Shown piece by piece: positions 1 to 6,002 of a DNA stretch of 9,325 nt. The notes below the pieces were generated by a model. That model did no database searches. It saw only the letters and a program-made list of their open reading frames with translations, and was not told the origin of the DNA. The stretch comes from Euzebyaceae bacterium (GTDB lineage: Bacteria; Actinomycetota; Nitriliruptoria; Euzebyales; Egibacteraceae). The first letter of the stretch is position 1; each line of letters opens with the position of its first letter. The position numbers were made by a program, and so were the translations under genes. Location: assembly GCA_013696915.1 (NCBI GenBank), contig JACCXR010000217.1, positions 1 through 9,325 of the forward strand, written 5' to 3'.

Positions 1-45
1 CTGGTCGAGCAGCAGCGGCTGCTGGCGCCGCTGCGCCGCCGGTGA
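1..45 (+). CDS. 3' end of an unidentified gene (partial)
   Basis: Frame 1 reads 14 codons (LVEQQRLLAPLRRR) and then a TGA at 43-45. That stop overlaps the GTG start of the next gene by four bases (GTGA), a typical sign of translational coupling within an operon. The basic, leucine-rich tail carries no recognisable domain. Partners of AbiEii-type nucleotidyltransferases usually lie directly upstream, so this could be the antitoxin end, but that is inference from position only. The gene runs off the left edge. Confidence 0.55.
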   Translation: MVEQQRLLAPLRRR

Positions 46-605
46 ACCGCATCCTCGCGGCCGCGGTCGAGGTCCTCGGGGTCTGCGCGGCGTCGAACCT
101 GCGGTGCTGTGTGATCGGTGGGCTCGCGGTGCAGCGCTGGGGTGAGCCTCGGCTGACCCGCGACGTGGACGTGACGGTCCTCTGCGAGTTCGGTGACGAG
201 GAGCGCGTCACCGATCTTCTCCTCGCCCGTCTGGGAGCGCGCCGCGACGATGCCCGCGCCTTCGCGGTCCGCGCTCGGGTGGTGCTCGCCCGAGCCTCGA
301 ACGGGGTCCCTGTCGACGCTGCGCTGGGCGCCGTGCCGTTCGAACAGCGTGCGGTCGCCCGGGCCACCGACCACCCCTATCCGGGCGGCGCCGTCCTGCG
401 CACGTGCAGCGCGGAGGACCTGGCCGTGATGAAGGCGTTCGCGGGCAGGCCCCAGGACTGGGTCGACCTGACCGGGATCGCCATGCGGCAGGGACCCCTG
501 CTCGACCGCGTACAGATCCGTGCCGAGCTGGCCCCGCTGCTCGCCTTGAAGGAGACACCCGAGGACCTCGACCGCCTCGAGGCGATCCTGGACGAGCACG
601 CGTAG
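42..605 (+). CDS. AbiEii/MNT-type nucleotidyltransferase, putative toxin
   Basis: The 187-residue protein resembles the nucleotidyltransferase-fold AbiEii/AbiGii toxin family, which transfers nucleotides to RNA or protein targets in type IV-like toxin-antitoxin pairs. The family core is visible: GG at residues 26-27 followed by LAVQRWG, then the acidic pair D41-x-D43 in LTRDVDV, and a third acidic residue D92 in PVDAAL. The later EDLAVMKAFAG...DWVDL segment (about residues 125-143) matches the conserved K and DWVD region of these proteins. The length is shorter than classical AbiEii (about 300 residues), as in many actinobacterial members. The GTG start overlaps the upstream stop (GTGA), so the start is set by coupling rather than by a separate ribosome site. 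Target and activity cannot be read from sequence. Family assignment is fairly secure; the toxin role is inferred. Confidence 0.75.
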   Translation: MNRILAAAVEVLGVCAASNLRCCVIGGLAVQRWGEPRLTRDVDVTVLCEFGDEERVTDLLLARLGARRDDARAFAVRARVVLARASNGVPVDAALGAVPFEQRAVARATDHPYPGGAVLRTCSAEDLAVMKAFAGRPQDWVDLTGIAMRQGPLLDRVQIRAELAPLLALKETPEDLDRLEAILDEHA

Positions 606-613
606 TCCCATCC

Positions 614-656
614 GTGCCGGCGGGTGGGGAGCGGTTCCCGCAGCTGCCGCCGGCGC
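614..656. terminator. Two-way hairpin between convergent genes
   Basis: An 8-bp perfect stem, GCCGGCGG at 616-623 and CCGCCGGC at 647-654, can be extended by a T:G wobble and a G:C pair. Inside its loop a shorter GGGA/TCCC stem is possible. It sits between the end of the nucleotidyltransferase gene (+) and the end of the broken PIN gene (-), where a bidirectional terminator is expected. There is no T-tract, which is usual in high-GC actinobacteria. The role is inferred from position and structure. Confidence 0.4.
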
Positions 657-687
657 CAAGGGTCGACGGCGTGTCTCCCGCGCCTGC

Positions 688-1127
688 TTACCCGTCGGGC
701 TCGGTCGTCAGATGATCGGCCAGCCCGATCGGATCGAGACGGCGAACGCCGTCCACGGCATCGAAGGCGACATCGACGCTGATGATCTCATTGACGTCGG
801 CCCGCAGCACCGTTGCCGCGTGAACAGCGTCCCGGACGTCGAGGTCGGGGTGGCGACGCAGCAGTCTGAGTGTCTCCGAGAGCACCCCCGTGTCGAAGTC
901 GTGCATCTGACACTGAGCGCGGACCTCGGTCGCCTCCTCGATCGTGTCTTCCCGACGCAGCCCACGGCGCAGGAACGTGGGCGAACTCCTGCACCACCTC
1001 GACGCTGGCGTCCAGCGCGATGCGCCCGTCGCGCGCTGCGCGCAGCACCGTCCGGCAGGGCTCGCGGTACGGGTGCTCGCCGCCGCGCGTACAGGAAGAC
1101 GTTGGTGTCGACGAAGCAGCGCCTCAC
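688..1127 (-). pseudogene. VapC-like PIN-domain toxin, broken by two frameshifts
   Basis: PIN-domain ribonucleases are the toxins of VapBC pairs. Here the domain is spread over three frames. The first frame starts with a GTG at 1127 and gives MRRCFVDTNVFLYARR, the typical PIN opening with its first acidic residue in VDTN. Homology then continues in a second frame (EHPYREPC...LDASVEVVQEFAHV) and, after about position 973, in a third (LRRGLRREDTIEEA...DVRDAVHAATVL...IISVDVAFDAV) to a TAA at 688. The breaks lie near 1079 and 973, each equal to one extra or two missing bases. All acidic landmarks survive, so the damage is recent or is a sequencing error. The GTG overlaps the antitoxin stop (GTGA). 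As read, no complete toxin is made. Confidence 0.75.
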
Positions 1128-1384
1128 TGGGCGTCGGGGGCACGCTCATAGGCCCCTGCGATGTCCCGCTTTGCCTCCGTCCAGTCACCGACGTCGAGCG
1201 GCAGCCGTGCAAGGAAGCGATCCGCCGCCTCGGTCGCGTCCGGGCCCTGCAGCCCGTACGTCCGGTCGAGCGCGTCCCGGACCAGCGTCGCGACCGACGA
1301 TCGGCGGCGGCGCGCGGCCTGCTCGAGACGCCGGTACCGCTCCTCGTCGAGAAGGACCTGCAAGCGCCGCGTCATCGTGGCCAT
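1124..1384 (-). CDS. VapB-like ribbon-helix-helix antitoxin
   Basis: The protein has 86 residues from the chosen ATG. It begins MATMTRRLQVLLDEERYRRL, a beta-strand and helix pattern typical of ribbon-helix-helix (CopG/VapB-like) antitoxins that bind their own promoter as dimers. It continues with a second helix (SSVATLVRDALDRTY, about residues 29-43) and a charged C-terminal tail that would wrap the toxin. An ATG two codons upstream (1390) is also in frame. The ATG at 1384 is preferred because a TAAGGT box ends 6 bases before it, which fits either a leaderless start or an AAGG ribosome site. Its TGA overlaps the PIN toxin start by four bases. The antitoxin is intact although its toxin is frameshifted. 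Confidence 0.72.
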   Translation of the reverse strand: MATMTRRLQVLLDEERYRRLEQAARRRRSSVATLVRDALDRTYGLQGPDATEAADRFLARLPLDVGDWTEAKRDIAGAYERAPDAQ

Positions 1385-1390
1385 GCTCAT

Positions 1391-1416
1391 ACCTTAGCCG
1401 GACCGTCGCCTGCCAA
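1391..1416 (-). promoter_or_regulatory. Candidate promoter of the first VapB-like gene
   Basis: On the minus strand TAAGGT (1391-1396) fits a TAnnnT -10 box, and TTGGCA (1411-1416) resembles a -35 box (5 of 6 to TTGACA). The spacer is only 14 bases, shorter than normal, which weakens the call. The -10 box lies 6 bases before the ATG at 1384, so the transcript would be leaderless or nearly so. AAGG in the same box could instead act as a ribosome site. Confidence 0.3.
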
Positions 1417-1422
1417 CAGCCG

Positions 1423-1581
1423 CGCTGGGAGCACAACGCCGAGCTGGCCGAGCGGCTCTACGTCAGCGAGGCCACCGTCAAGACGCACGTCAAGCGCATC
1501 CTCTTCAAGCTCGGCGTCCGCGGCCGCGTCCAGGCCGTCGTCCTCGCCTACGAGGTCGGCCTCGTCCGTCCCGGCGCCTGA
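1423..1581 (+). pseudogene. LuxR/NarL-type regulator, C-terminal HTH fragment
   Basis: The frame ending at the TGA 1579-1581 encodes NAELAERLYVSEATVKTHV, the LuxR-family helix-turn-helix signature, followed by KRILFKLGVRGRVQAVVLAYE and a short tail VGLVRPGA. These are the last 50 or so residues of a response regulator of the NarL/FixJ class. The receiver domain and the beginning of the HTH (the usual LSxxE motif) are missing. Family-like sequence begins at about 1432, just beyond the promoter region of the minus-strand VapB gene, and no start codon lies in frame nearby. It is therefore a 5'-truncated remnant, probably left by a rearrangement that placed the VapBC module next to it. Confidence 0.72.
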
Positions 1582-1631
1582 GTGACGCGCGGTGGTCGGG
1601 GTTGGGACTGCCCGGACGGCCGAAATCCATG

Positions 1632-1660
1632 CCACCTCCGCACCGGGTTGACGGCGGTGG
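1632..1660. terminator. Hairpin after the oxidoreductase operon
   Basis: CCACCTCCG (1632-1640) can pair with CGGCGGTGG (1652-1660) with one mismatch and an 11-base loop. It lies 26 bases past the stop of the LLM gene in the minus direction, and past the LuxR fragment in the plus direction, so it could end transcription from both sides. There is no T-tract. A separate perfect 10-bp palindrome, AGCACGTGCT, lies at 1662-1671 between the hairpin and the LLM stop. Confidence 0.35.
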
Positions 1661-1685
1661 GAGCACGTGCTGGCGAAACGGCCGG

Positions 1686-2738
1686 TCAAGCCAGCGCCGG
1701 CATGACCCGATCGGCGATGAGGCGCAGCTGGTCCTGGACGCTGGGCACCCCGTCGATCTCCTTGCCGGAGAAGGTCTTGACGAGCTGCGCGTCGGTGATC
1801 GCGGCGATGACGTGGTTGACGCCGGTTGGGAGGATGTCGCGCTTCAGCTGCTCGACGCACTCCTCGGGGGTCCCGGCGACGGACAGCGTCTGGGCGATCT
1901 CGGGGGACGTGAGCTCGATCGCCTTGTCGATCTGCCCCTGGCCGAGCGCGTCGAGGATCGGCTGCATCCCCTCACGGGTGAGGCCGTGGCGCTGCAGCTG
2001 GTTCTCGGGCATCGAGGAGATGTAGAAGGCCACCATGATTCGGGCCGCGCGCTTGGCGGCCTCGCCGTCCTCGGCGCACGACCAGCACAGCCAGGCGCCG
2101 AGGTCGAGTTCGTCGGGGTCGCGGCCGGCCTTTTCGGCGCCGGCGCGGAAGTGCTCCGCGACGTAGTCGTAGTTCTCGCGGGAGTAGCCCAGGGCGTGGT
2201 GCAGCCCGTCGGCGATCTCCCCCGCCATCTCGAACGACCTGGGCCCGCCCATGCCGCCCAGCTTCAGCGGCACGCGGTCCTGCACCGGACGGGCGAAGGT
2301 GAACAGGCCGGTGTAGTTGAAGAACTCGCCCTCGAAGGTGATCGCGCCCTCGTCGAGGAACGTCCGCATCACCTGCAGCGCCTCGCGGACCCGCGACAGC
2401 GGCTTCTCGTCCGTCCAGTCGATGTGGTACTGCTGCAGCAGGCCGAGGTTGCCGAAGCTGACGACCGCCTCGGCGCGGCCGTTCGTCAGCTCGTCGAGCG
2501 TCGCGAGCATCTGGGCGATCAGGGTCGGCTCGCGCAGGATGACGTGGGTGACGTTCGGCCCCATGCGGATGTTCGTGGTCTTGTCGGCGGCCGCGGCGAA
2601 GAGCAGCCACATGTCCTTGTGCCAGGTCTCGTCGACGCTGTACGCCGCGTAGAACCCGAGCTCGTCGGCCGTGCGGATCATGTCGATGCAGTCCGTCAGC
2701 GGGTAGTCCGGAAGCTGCACGTAGCTGAACCTCACCAT
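1686..2738 (-). CDS. LLM-class flavin/F420-dependent oxidoreductase
   Basis: The 350-residue protein belongs to the luciferase-like superfamily, whose members use FMN or coenzyme F420 on a TIM barrel. Its pattern is closer to the F420-dependent methylene-tetrahydromethanopterin reductase (Mer)-like branch than to two-component monooxygenases. Visible landmarks are ADELGFYAAYSVDETW (residues 24-39), IRMGPNVTHVILREPTLIAQ (57-76), LDELTNGRAE (81-90), and the phosphate-binding-like LGGMGGPRSFEMAGEIADG (160-178). The length is normal for Mer-like proteins (about 330-350) and too short for a DmoA-type dimethylsulfide monooxygenase (about 470). A ribosome site AAAGGAG stands 6 bases before the ATG. 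It is the last gene of the operon, 21 bases after the small 94-residue gene. Family is secure; cofactor choice and substrate are inferred or unknown. Confidence 0.9.
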   Translation of the reverse strand: MVRFSYVQLPDYPLTDCIDMIRTADELGFYAAYSVDETWHKDMWLLFAAAADKTTNIRMGPNVTHVILREPTLIAQMLATLDELTNGRAEAVVSFGNLGLLQQYHIDWTDEKPLSRVREALQVMRTFLDEGAITFEGEFFNYTGLFTFARPVQDRVPLKLGGMGGPRSFEMAGEIADGLHHALGYSRENYDYVAEHFRAGAEKAGRDPDELDLGAWLCWSCAEDGEAAKRAARIMVAFYISSMPENQLQRHGLTREGMQPILDALGQGQIDKAIELTSPEIAQTLSVAGTPEECVEQLKRDILPTGVNHVIAAITDAQLVKTFSGKEIDGVPSVQDQLRLIADRVMPALA

Positions 2739-2757
2739 GGGGTGCTCCTTTGCTCGT
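2739..2757 (-). promoter_or_regulatory. Ribosome binding site of the LLM gene
   Basis: The minus strand reads GCAAAGGAGCACCCC directly before the ATG at 2738. AAAGGAG is a near-consensus Shine-Dalgarno sequence with a 6-base spacer. It fixes the start and shows that the gene is translated independently of the upstream stop. Confidence 0.7.
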
Positions 2758-2759
2758 CT

Positions 2760-3044
2760 TCAGGTGGGCGGCATCACGCCGGCGTCGTCGCCGAGGTACT
2801 CGGGCGGCAGGCCGAGTTCGCCGGCCGACACCACGCGGTCGGCGAAGTGCTGGTGCATCCACGCGAGGTGGTCCCAGCGGCTGTCCACGATCCTGGCGGT
2901 GTCCCACGCCGGGATGTCCTGCTGGGGATAGGTCTGCATCAGGTCGGGGTCGACCTCGTAGACGTCGTCGAAGCGCATGATCACGTCGTCTTTGATCCGC
3001 CGCGCGGCGGGCGGCCGCTGAGCGGCGAGCCGGAAACCGAACAT
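2760..3044 (-). CDS. Small 94-residue protein of unknown function, oxidoreductase operon
   Basis: I do not recognise this family. The product is 94 residues, soluble, without cysteine, signal peptide or membrane segment. It starts with a basic stretch (MFGFRLAAQRPPAARRIKDD), followed by an acidic, aromatic-rich body containing FDDVYEVDPDLMQTYPQQD, then SRWDHLAWMHQHFADRV and LPPEYLGDD near the C-terminus. Three tryptophans and several histidines in about 35 residues suggest a folded interaction surface. It is a real gene: a full AAGGAGGT ribosome site sits 6 bases before the ATG and overlaps the stop of the FAD oxidase gene, and the LLM gene follows 21 bases later. Context suggests a small subunit, assembly factor or regulator of the neighbouring enzymes. 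No reaction can be assigned. Confidence 0.75.
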   Translation of the reverse strand: MFGFRLAAQRPPAARRIKDDVIMRFDDVYEVDPDLMQTYPQQDIPAWDTARIVDSRWDHLAWMHQHFADRVVSAGELGLPPEYLGDDAGVMPPT

Positions 3045-3059
3045 GGCCGGACCTCCTTA
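3045..3059 (-). promoter_or_regulatory. Strong ribosome site overlapping the FAD oxidase stop
   Basis: The minus strand reads TAAGGAGGTCCGGCC before the ATG at 3044. The TAA is the stop codon of the FAD oxidase and at the same time part of the AAGGAGGT Shine-Dalgarno sequence, 6 bases from the start. This links termination of one gene to initiation of the next and is the strongest ribosome site seen in the operon. Confidence 0.75.
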
Positions 3060-4559
3060 CTCGTAGGCCTGGTCGAACAGGTACTTGCCGGGGTTCATGA
3101 CGTTGTTCGGGTCGAGCAGCCGCTTGATGTCCTTCATGACGTCGAACGCGCCGCCGAGCTCGGACGGCACGAGGTCGACCTCGCCGGCGCGGGTGGCGCC
3201 GTGGCAGGCGGTGATCGAGCCCCCGTGCTTCAGCGCCACCGCGGCGATCTCGGTCTTGCACCGCGTCCATGCCGCCCAGTTCTCGTCGTCGAGCTTCTGC
3301 TCCCAGATGCCGATGTCGATCTCGACGAGGTAGTCGCCCCACGGCGCGTGCGACCCGTTCGTGTAGGCGAACATGCCCCAGTCGTCGAAGATCCCGTACC
3401 CCTCGATGTACCGGTCGGCGATCGCGTGCCACTCCTCGCGCACCTGCGGCAGGACGCTGTAGTTCAACGCCGCGTCCTCGCAGTGCCACGACATCGGGAC
3501 CACCTGGCCGCTGGAGCGCAGGCGGCCGTGCAGCGGGATCGCGTAGCGGTCGTGGCGGGCGGCCCAGTCCCCCTGCGACACCTCGTCGCCGAGGTAGCGC
3601 CCGCCGGTGTCGTGGCCGATCTCCATGACGCGCCGGGCGGCCGGGACGACCTCCGCGTCGGTGCCGTAGAGCGCGACCGCGTTGACGCAGCGCACGTCGG
3701 AGGGCTGCTCGATGTAGGCCTCGTCGTCGCGGCGCAGGTAGTCGAGCTTCCACTCGTCGAACAGGACGACCCCGGCGAGGGTCGCGAGCCCCGACTTCGA
3801 CAGCGCCCCGCAGCTGCGGTAGGCCGTGTCGTAGTCGGAATAGGAGAAGAACGCGGCGAACTCCGCCTCCGGGCGGGGCACGAGCTCGAGGACCGCCTCG
3901 GTCGCGATGCCGAGCGTGCCCTGGTGGCCGAAGAACAGCTCCTTCAGGGTCAGGGCCGTGGAGGACTTGCGGACCTTGCCGCCGGCGCCCCCGCCGACCC
4001 TGATGACCTTGCCGGTCGGCAGGACCACCTCCAAGGAGATCACGAGGTCCTTCGTGTGCCCGTAGCGCGCGCCGATCAGCGACCAGCCGCTCGTGCCGAT
4101 CCGCCCGCCGACCATCGAGCAGGGGTACGACGCGGGGTTGTCGGGATAGAAGACGCCGTACGGCTGGAGGACCTCGTTCAGCTTCAGCATGTTGACGCCG
4201 GGCTGCACGGTCACGGTCCGGTCGGTCATGTCGATGTCGCGGATGCGGTTCATCCGCTTGACGTCGAGCAGGATCCCGTGGCGCAGGGGCACGGCGCCGT
4301 CCGCCAGCCCGGTGCCCGCCGCACGCGGGACGATCGGCGTGCGGTTCCGGTTCGCGAGCTTGACGACCTCGACGACCTCGTCGGTGGTGGTGGGGAGCAC
4401 CACGACGTCGGGCACGTGGTCGTCCCACCGGTGCACCGGGAACGGCGCCGGCACCCGCGTCCGGTTGTAGCGCGCGGGCTTGTCGACGAGGACGTTCTCG
4501 GCGCCGAGGATGCCGACGAGCTCGTCGTAGAGGGCGTCGGAGATCGGCGGGGCGCTCAC
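3057..4559 (-). CDS. FAD-linked oxidase/dehydrogenase (GlcD/D-lactate dehydrogenase-like)
   Basis: The 500-residue flavoprotein has an N-terminal FAD-binding PCMH-type domain (about residues 48-230) and a C-terminal FAD-oxidase domain (about 250-493). Family marks include PDVVVLPTTTDEVVEVV (50-66), the pyrophosphate loop PRAAGTGLADGAVP (78-91), VQPGV (118-122), GGRIGTSGW followed by ARYGHTKDL (151-172), and the ending LDPNNVMNPGK (482-492). Such enzymes oxidise 2-hydroxyacids or related alcohols and pass electrons to an Fe-S partner. The partner here is the gene immediately upstream, whose stop overlaps this GTG start (GTGA, 4556-4559). A longer in-frame reading up to 4820 overlaps that Fe-S gene in another frame and is rejected. 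The usual GGxxxGEHGxG motif is altered to HGGSITACHGATRAG (445-459), so the substrate may differ from glycolate or lactate. Family is secure; substrate is unknown. Confidence 0.9.
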   Translation of the reverse strand: MSAPPISDALYDELVGILGAENVLVDKPARYNRTRVPAPFPVHRWDDHVPDVVVLPTTTDEVVEVVKLANRNRTPIVPRAAGTGLADGAVPLRHGILLDVKRMNRIRDIDMTDRTVTVQPGVNMLKLNEVLQPYGVFYPDNPASYPCSMVGGRIGTSGWSLIGARYGHTKDLVISLEVVLPTGKVIRVGGGAGGKVRKSSTALTLKELFFGHQGTLGIATEAVLELVPRPEAEFAAFFSYSDYDTAYRSCGALSKSGLATLAGVVLFDEWKLDYLRRDDEAYIEQPSDVRCVNAVALYGTDAEVVPAARRVMEIGHDTGGRYLGDEVSQGDWAARHDRYAIPLHGRLRSSGQVVPMSWHCEDAALNYSVLPQVREEWHAIADRYIEGYGIFDDWGMFAYTNGSHAPWGDYLVEIDIGIWEQKLDDENWAAWTRCKTEIAAVALKHGGSITACHGATRAGEVDLVPSELGGAFDVMKDIKRLLDPNNVMNPGKYLFDQAYE

Positions 4560-5815
4560 TGCTGCGCCGCCTCGCGCCGCACGCCGGCGGTGTGGAGGCC
4601 GAGGCTCTCGGCGACGAGCTCCATGAGGTCGCGGACCTCGATCTGCGGGTCCTGCTCGAGGCCCGCCGTGGTCAGCGGCCGTTCGGACCAGACGCAGGCG
4701 CTGACGAGCAGGTCGACGTCGAGCCTCGCCGCGTGCTCGAGGCGCTGCGCGCTGATCGCCGCGGTGATCTCGGGCTTCTCGACCATGAGGCCGCCCCCTG
4801 CACCGGAGCAGTAGGACCACTGCGTGACGTGGTCGACGTCGCGGAACTCAAGGCCCGGGATCGCCCGCAGGATCTCGCGCGGCGAGGCGTGGATGCCCTT
4901 GCGCTTGTTGAGCCGGCACGGGTCGTGGTAGGTCGCGACCCGTTCGATCGGCACCGTGAAGGTCAGCTTCCCGTCGCGGACGAGCTCGGCGACGAGTTCG
5001 GTGACGTGCACGATCTCGAAGTCGTAGTCGTCGCCGAACCAGCGCGGGTAGTCCTCGGTGAAGCTGATGTAGTCGTGCGGATCCAGTGTGATGATCCGCT
5101 CGGCGCCGCAGCCGCGCCAGTCGGCGACGTTGTGCTCGGCGAGGGTGCGGGCCGCCTCGGGGTAGCCCATCTCCAGGGCGGGGCCGCCGCAGCACCACTG
5201 CTCGGCCATGAGCCCGAACTCGACGCCGCCGGTCCGGAGCACCTGCGCGACGGACCGCGGCAGCGACGTGCGGTAGAACGCCGCCTCGCAGTCGACGAAC
5301 AGCAGCGTCGACCCGCCGGTGGGGATGCCGAGGTCCTCGGCCCAGTCGCGGACGTTCGCCTGCGACACGGGCACGTCGAGGACCGGTTCGTTCTTCGCGT
5401 CGACGGTCGCCTCCACCCACCGCGACCAGTTCGGCTGCTCGACGCCCTGGGACACGGCGAACGCGCGCATCGCCTTCACGACGTCGACCGTGCGGGTGCG
5501 GGCGCGGTAGAAGTCCCCGGCCATGAGCGTGTTCGGGCACCGCAGCTCGCACGCCCCGCACTGCGTGCAGTGGACGTAGTCCTCGGCGACGTCGGCGACC
5601 GTCAGGTGGCCCCGCTCCATCGCGACGACGTTGGCGTGGAAGGCCGTCGGCGAGTGGTTCTCGTTGCGCGTGACCTGCATGACCGGGCACACGTTGCGGC
5701 AGAACTTGTGCCCCGAGCTGAAGCATCCGTAGGCCGTGTCCCGCCAGGTCTCGACGAACTCGCGGTGGCCGTCGTCGTGACCGCCGCCGTTGACCTGCCC
5801 GTCCCCGTGTCCCAT
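4556..5815 (-). CDS. Fe-S protein with CCG domains (GlpC/GlcF/HdrD-like electron-transfer subunit)
   Basis: The 419-residue protein combines an N-terminal ferredoxin-like region with two cysteine-rich CCG domains, as in GlpC, GlcF and HdrD. These carry electrons from a flavoprotein to quinone or disulfide acceptors. The second [4Fe-4S] motif is canonical: C83-x2-C86-x2-C89-x3-C93-P. The first is not: C31, C39 and C43-P are present, but S33 and H36 stand where cysteines are expected. The first CCG site reads WCCGGPALEMG (207-217). The second reads YHDPCR (296-301) and YCSGAGGG (335-342), and ends in CVWS (374-377) instead of CxxC. Residues 1-17 are rich in Gly, His and Asp. The ATG at 5815 is chosen because CGGAG lies 5 bases upstream; in-frame starts up to 5869 lack this. 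It is the first gene of the operon. Confidence 0.88.
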   Translation of the reverse strand: MGHGDGQVNGGGHDDGHREFVETWRDTAYGCFSSGHKFCRNVCPVMQVTRNENHSPTAFHANVVAMERGHLTVADVAEDYVHCTQCGACELRCPNTLMAGDFYRARTRTVDVVKAMRAFAVSQGVEQPNWSRWVEATVDAKNEPVLDVPVSQANVRDWAEDLGIPTGGSTLLFVDCEAAFYRTSLPRSVAQVLRTGGVEFGLMAEQWCCGGPALEMGYPEAARTLAEHNVADWRGCGAERIITLDPHDYISFTEDYPRWFGDDYDFEIVHVTELVAELVRDGKLTFTVPIERVATYHDPCRLNKRKGIHASPREILRAIPGLEFRDVDHVTQWSYCSGAGGGLMVEKPEITAAISAQRLEHAARLDVDLLVSACVWSERPLTTAGLEQDPQIEVRDLMELVAESLGLHTAGVRREAAQQ

Positions 5816-5902
5816 CCGCACTCCGTTCGGGAGCTCGCGCGCCACCCCGGCCACCCGTCCGCCCGCCACGCCGCGACGGGGTGCGGTGGCGCCGGGATCC
5901 TA
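5816..5902 (-). promoter_or_regulatory. Leader and candidate -10 box of the oxidoreductase operon
   Basis: TAGGAT on the minus strand (5897-5902) resembles an actinobacterial -10 box and lies 81 bases before the ATG at 5815. No convincing -35 box sits 16-18 bases upstream; the nearest good match, TTGGCT (5927-5932), is 24 bases away. The leader ends in the ribosome site CGGAG with a 5-base spacer. The promoter is therefore only a suggestion. Confidence 0.25.
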
Positions 5903-5944
5903 CCGAGAAGACGCCGAACAGGCTGGAGCCAATCGGCCCGACTG

Positions 5945-5985
5945 CCGGCCGTGAGGCTGGCCGGATGGCCCATGATCCATGGGCC
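5945..5985. repeat. Adjacent inverted repeats near the broken toxin
   Basis: Two hairpins lie side by side. CCGGCC (5945-5950) pairs with GGCCGG (5959-5964). GGCCCATG (5967-5974) pairs perfectly with CATGGGCC (5978-5985) around a 3-base loop ATC. They sit just beyond the point where DUF5615 homology ends and upstream of the Fe-S gene. They may be a terminator for the old toxin transcript, an operator for the operon, or a scar of recombination. None of these can be chosen from sequence. Confidence 0.4.
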
Positions 5986-6002
5986 CCTGGGCGTTCTCCG
6001 GA

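Noticed and set aside
712..1422. Plus-strand open frame leading into the LuxR HTH fragment as one long protein
   Set aside because: Only the last 50 or so residues match a known family. The rest is antisense to the VapBC-like pair, with an Arg/Pro/Ala-rich composition.
1686..2738. LLM protein as dimethylsulfide monooxygenase DmoA
   Set aside because: At 350 residues it is much shorter than DmoA (about 470), and its pattern looks closer to Mer-like F420-dependent proteins.
1972..4428. An 818-codon open frame on the minus strand
   Set aside because: It overlaps the real FAD oxidase, the small gene and the LLM gene in another frame and encodes an Arg/Ala/Gly-rich product with no domain.
1602..4814. 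A 1070-codon open frame on the plus strand opposite the oxidoreductase operon
   Set aside because: It is antisense to four genes with clear family motifs and ribosome sites. Its product is a low-complexity run of V, D, R, H and L typical of the mirror frame of GC-rich coding DNA.
4560..4820. N-terminal extension of the FAD oxidase to 4820
   Set aside because: The extra 87 residues are Arg-rich without homology and overlap the Fe-S gene. The GTG at 4559, coupled to the Fe-S stop, gives the normal family N-terminus.
5816..5869. N-terminal extension of the Fe-S protein to the start at 5869
   Set aside because: The ribosome site CGGAG is placed for the ATG at 5815, and the added residues show no family features.
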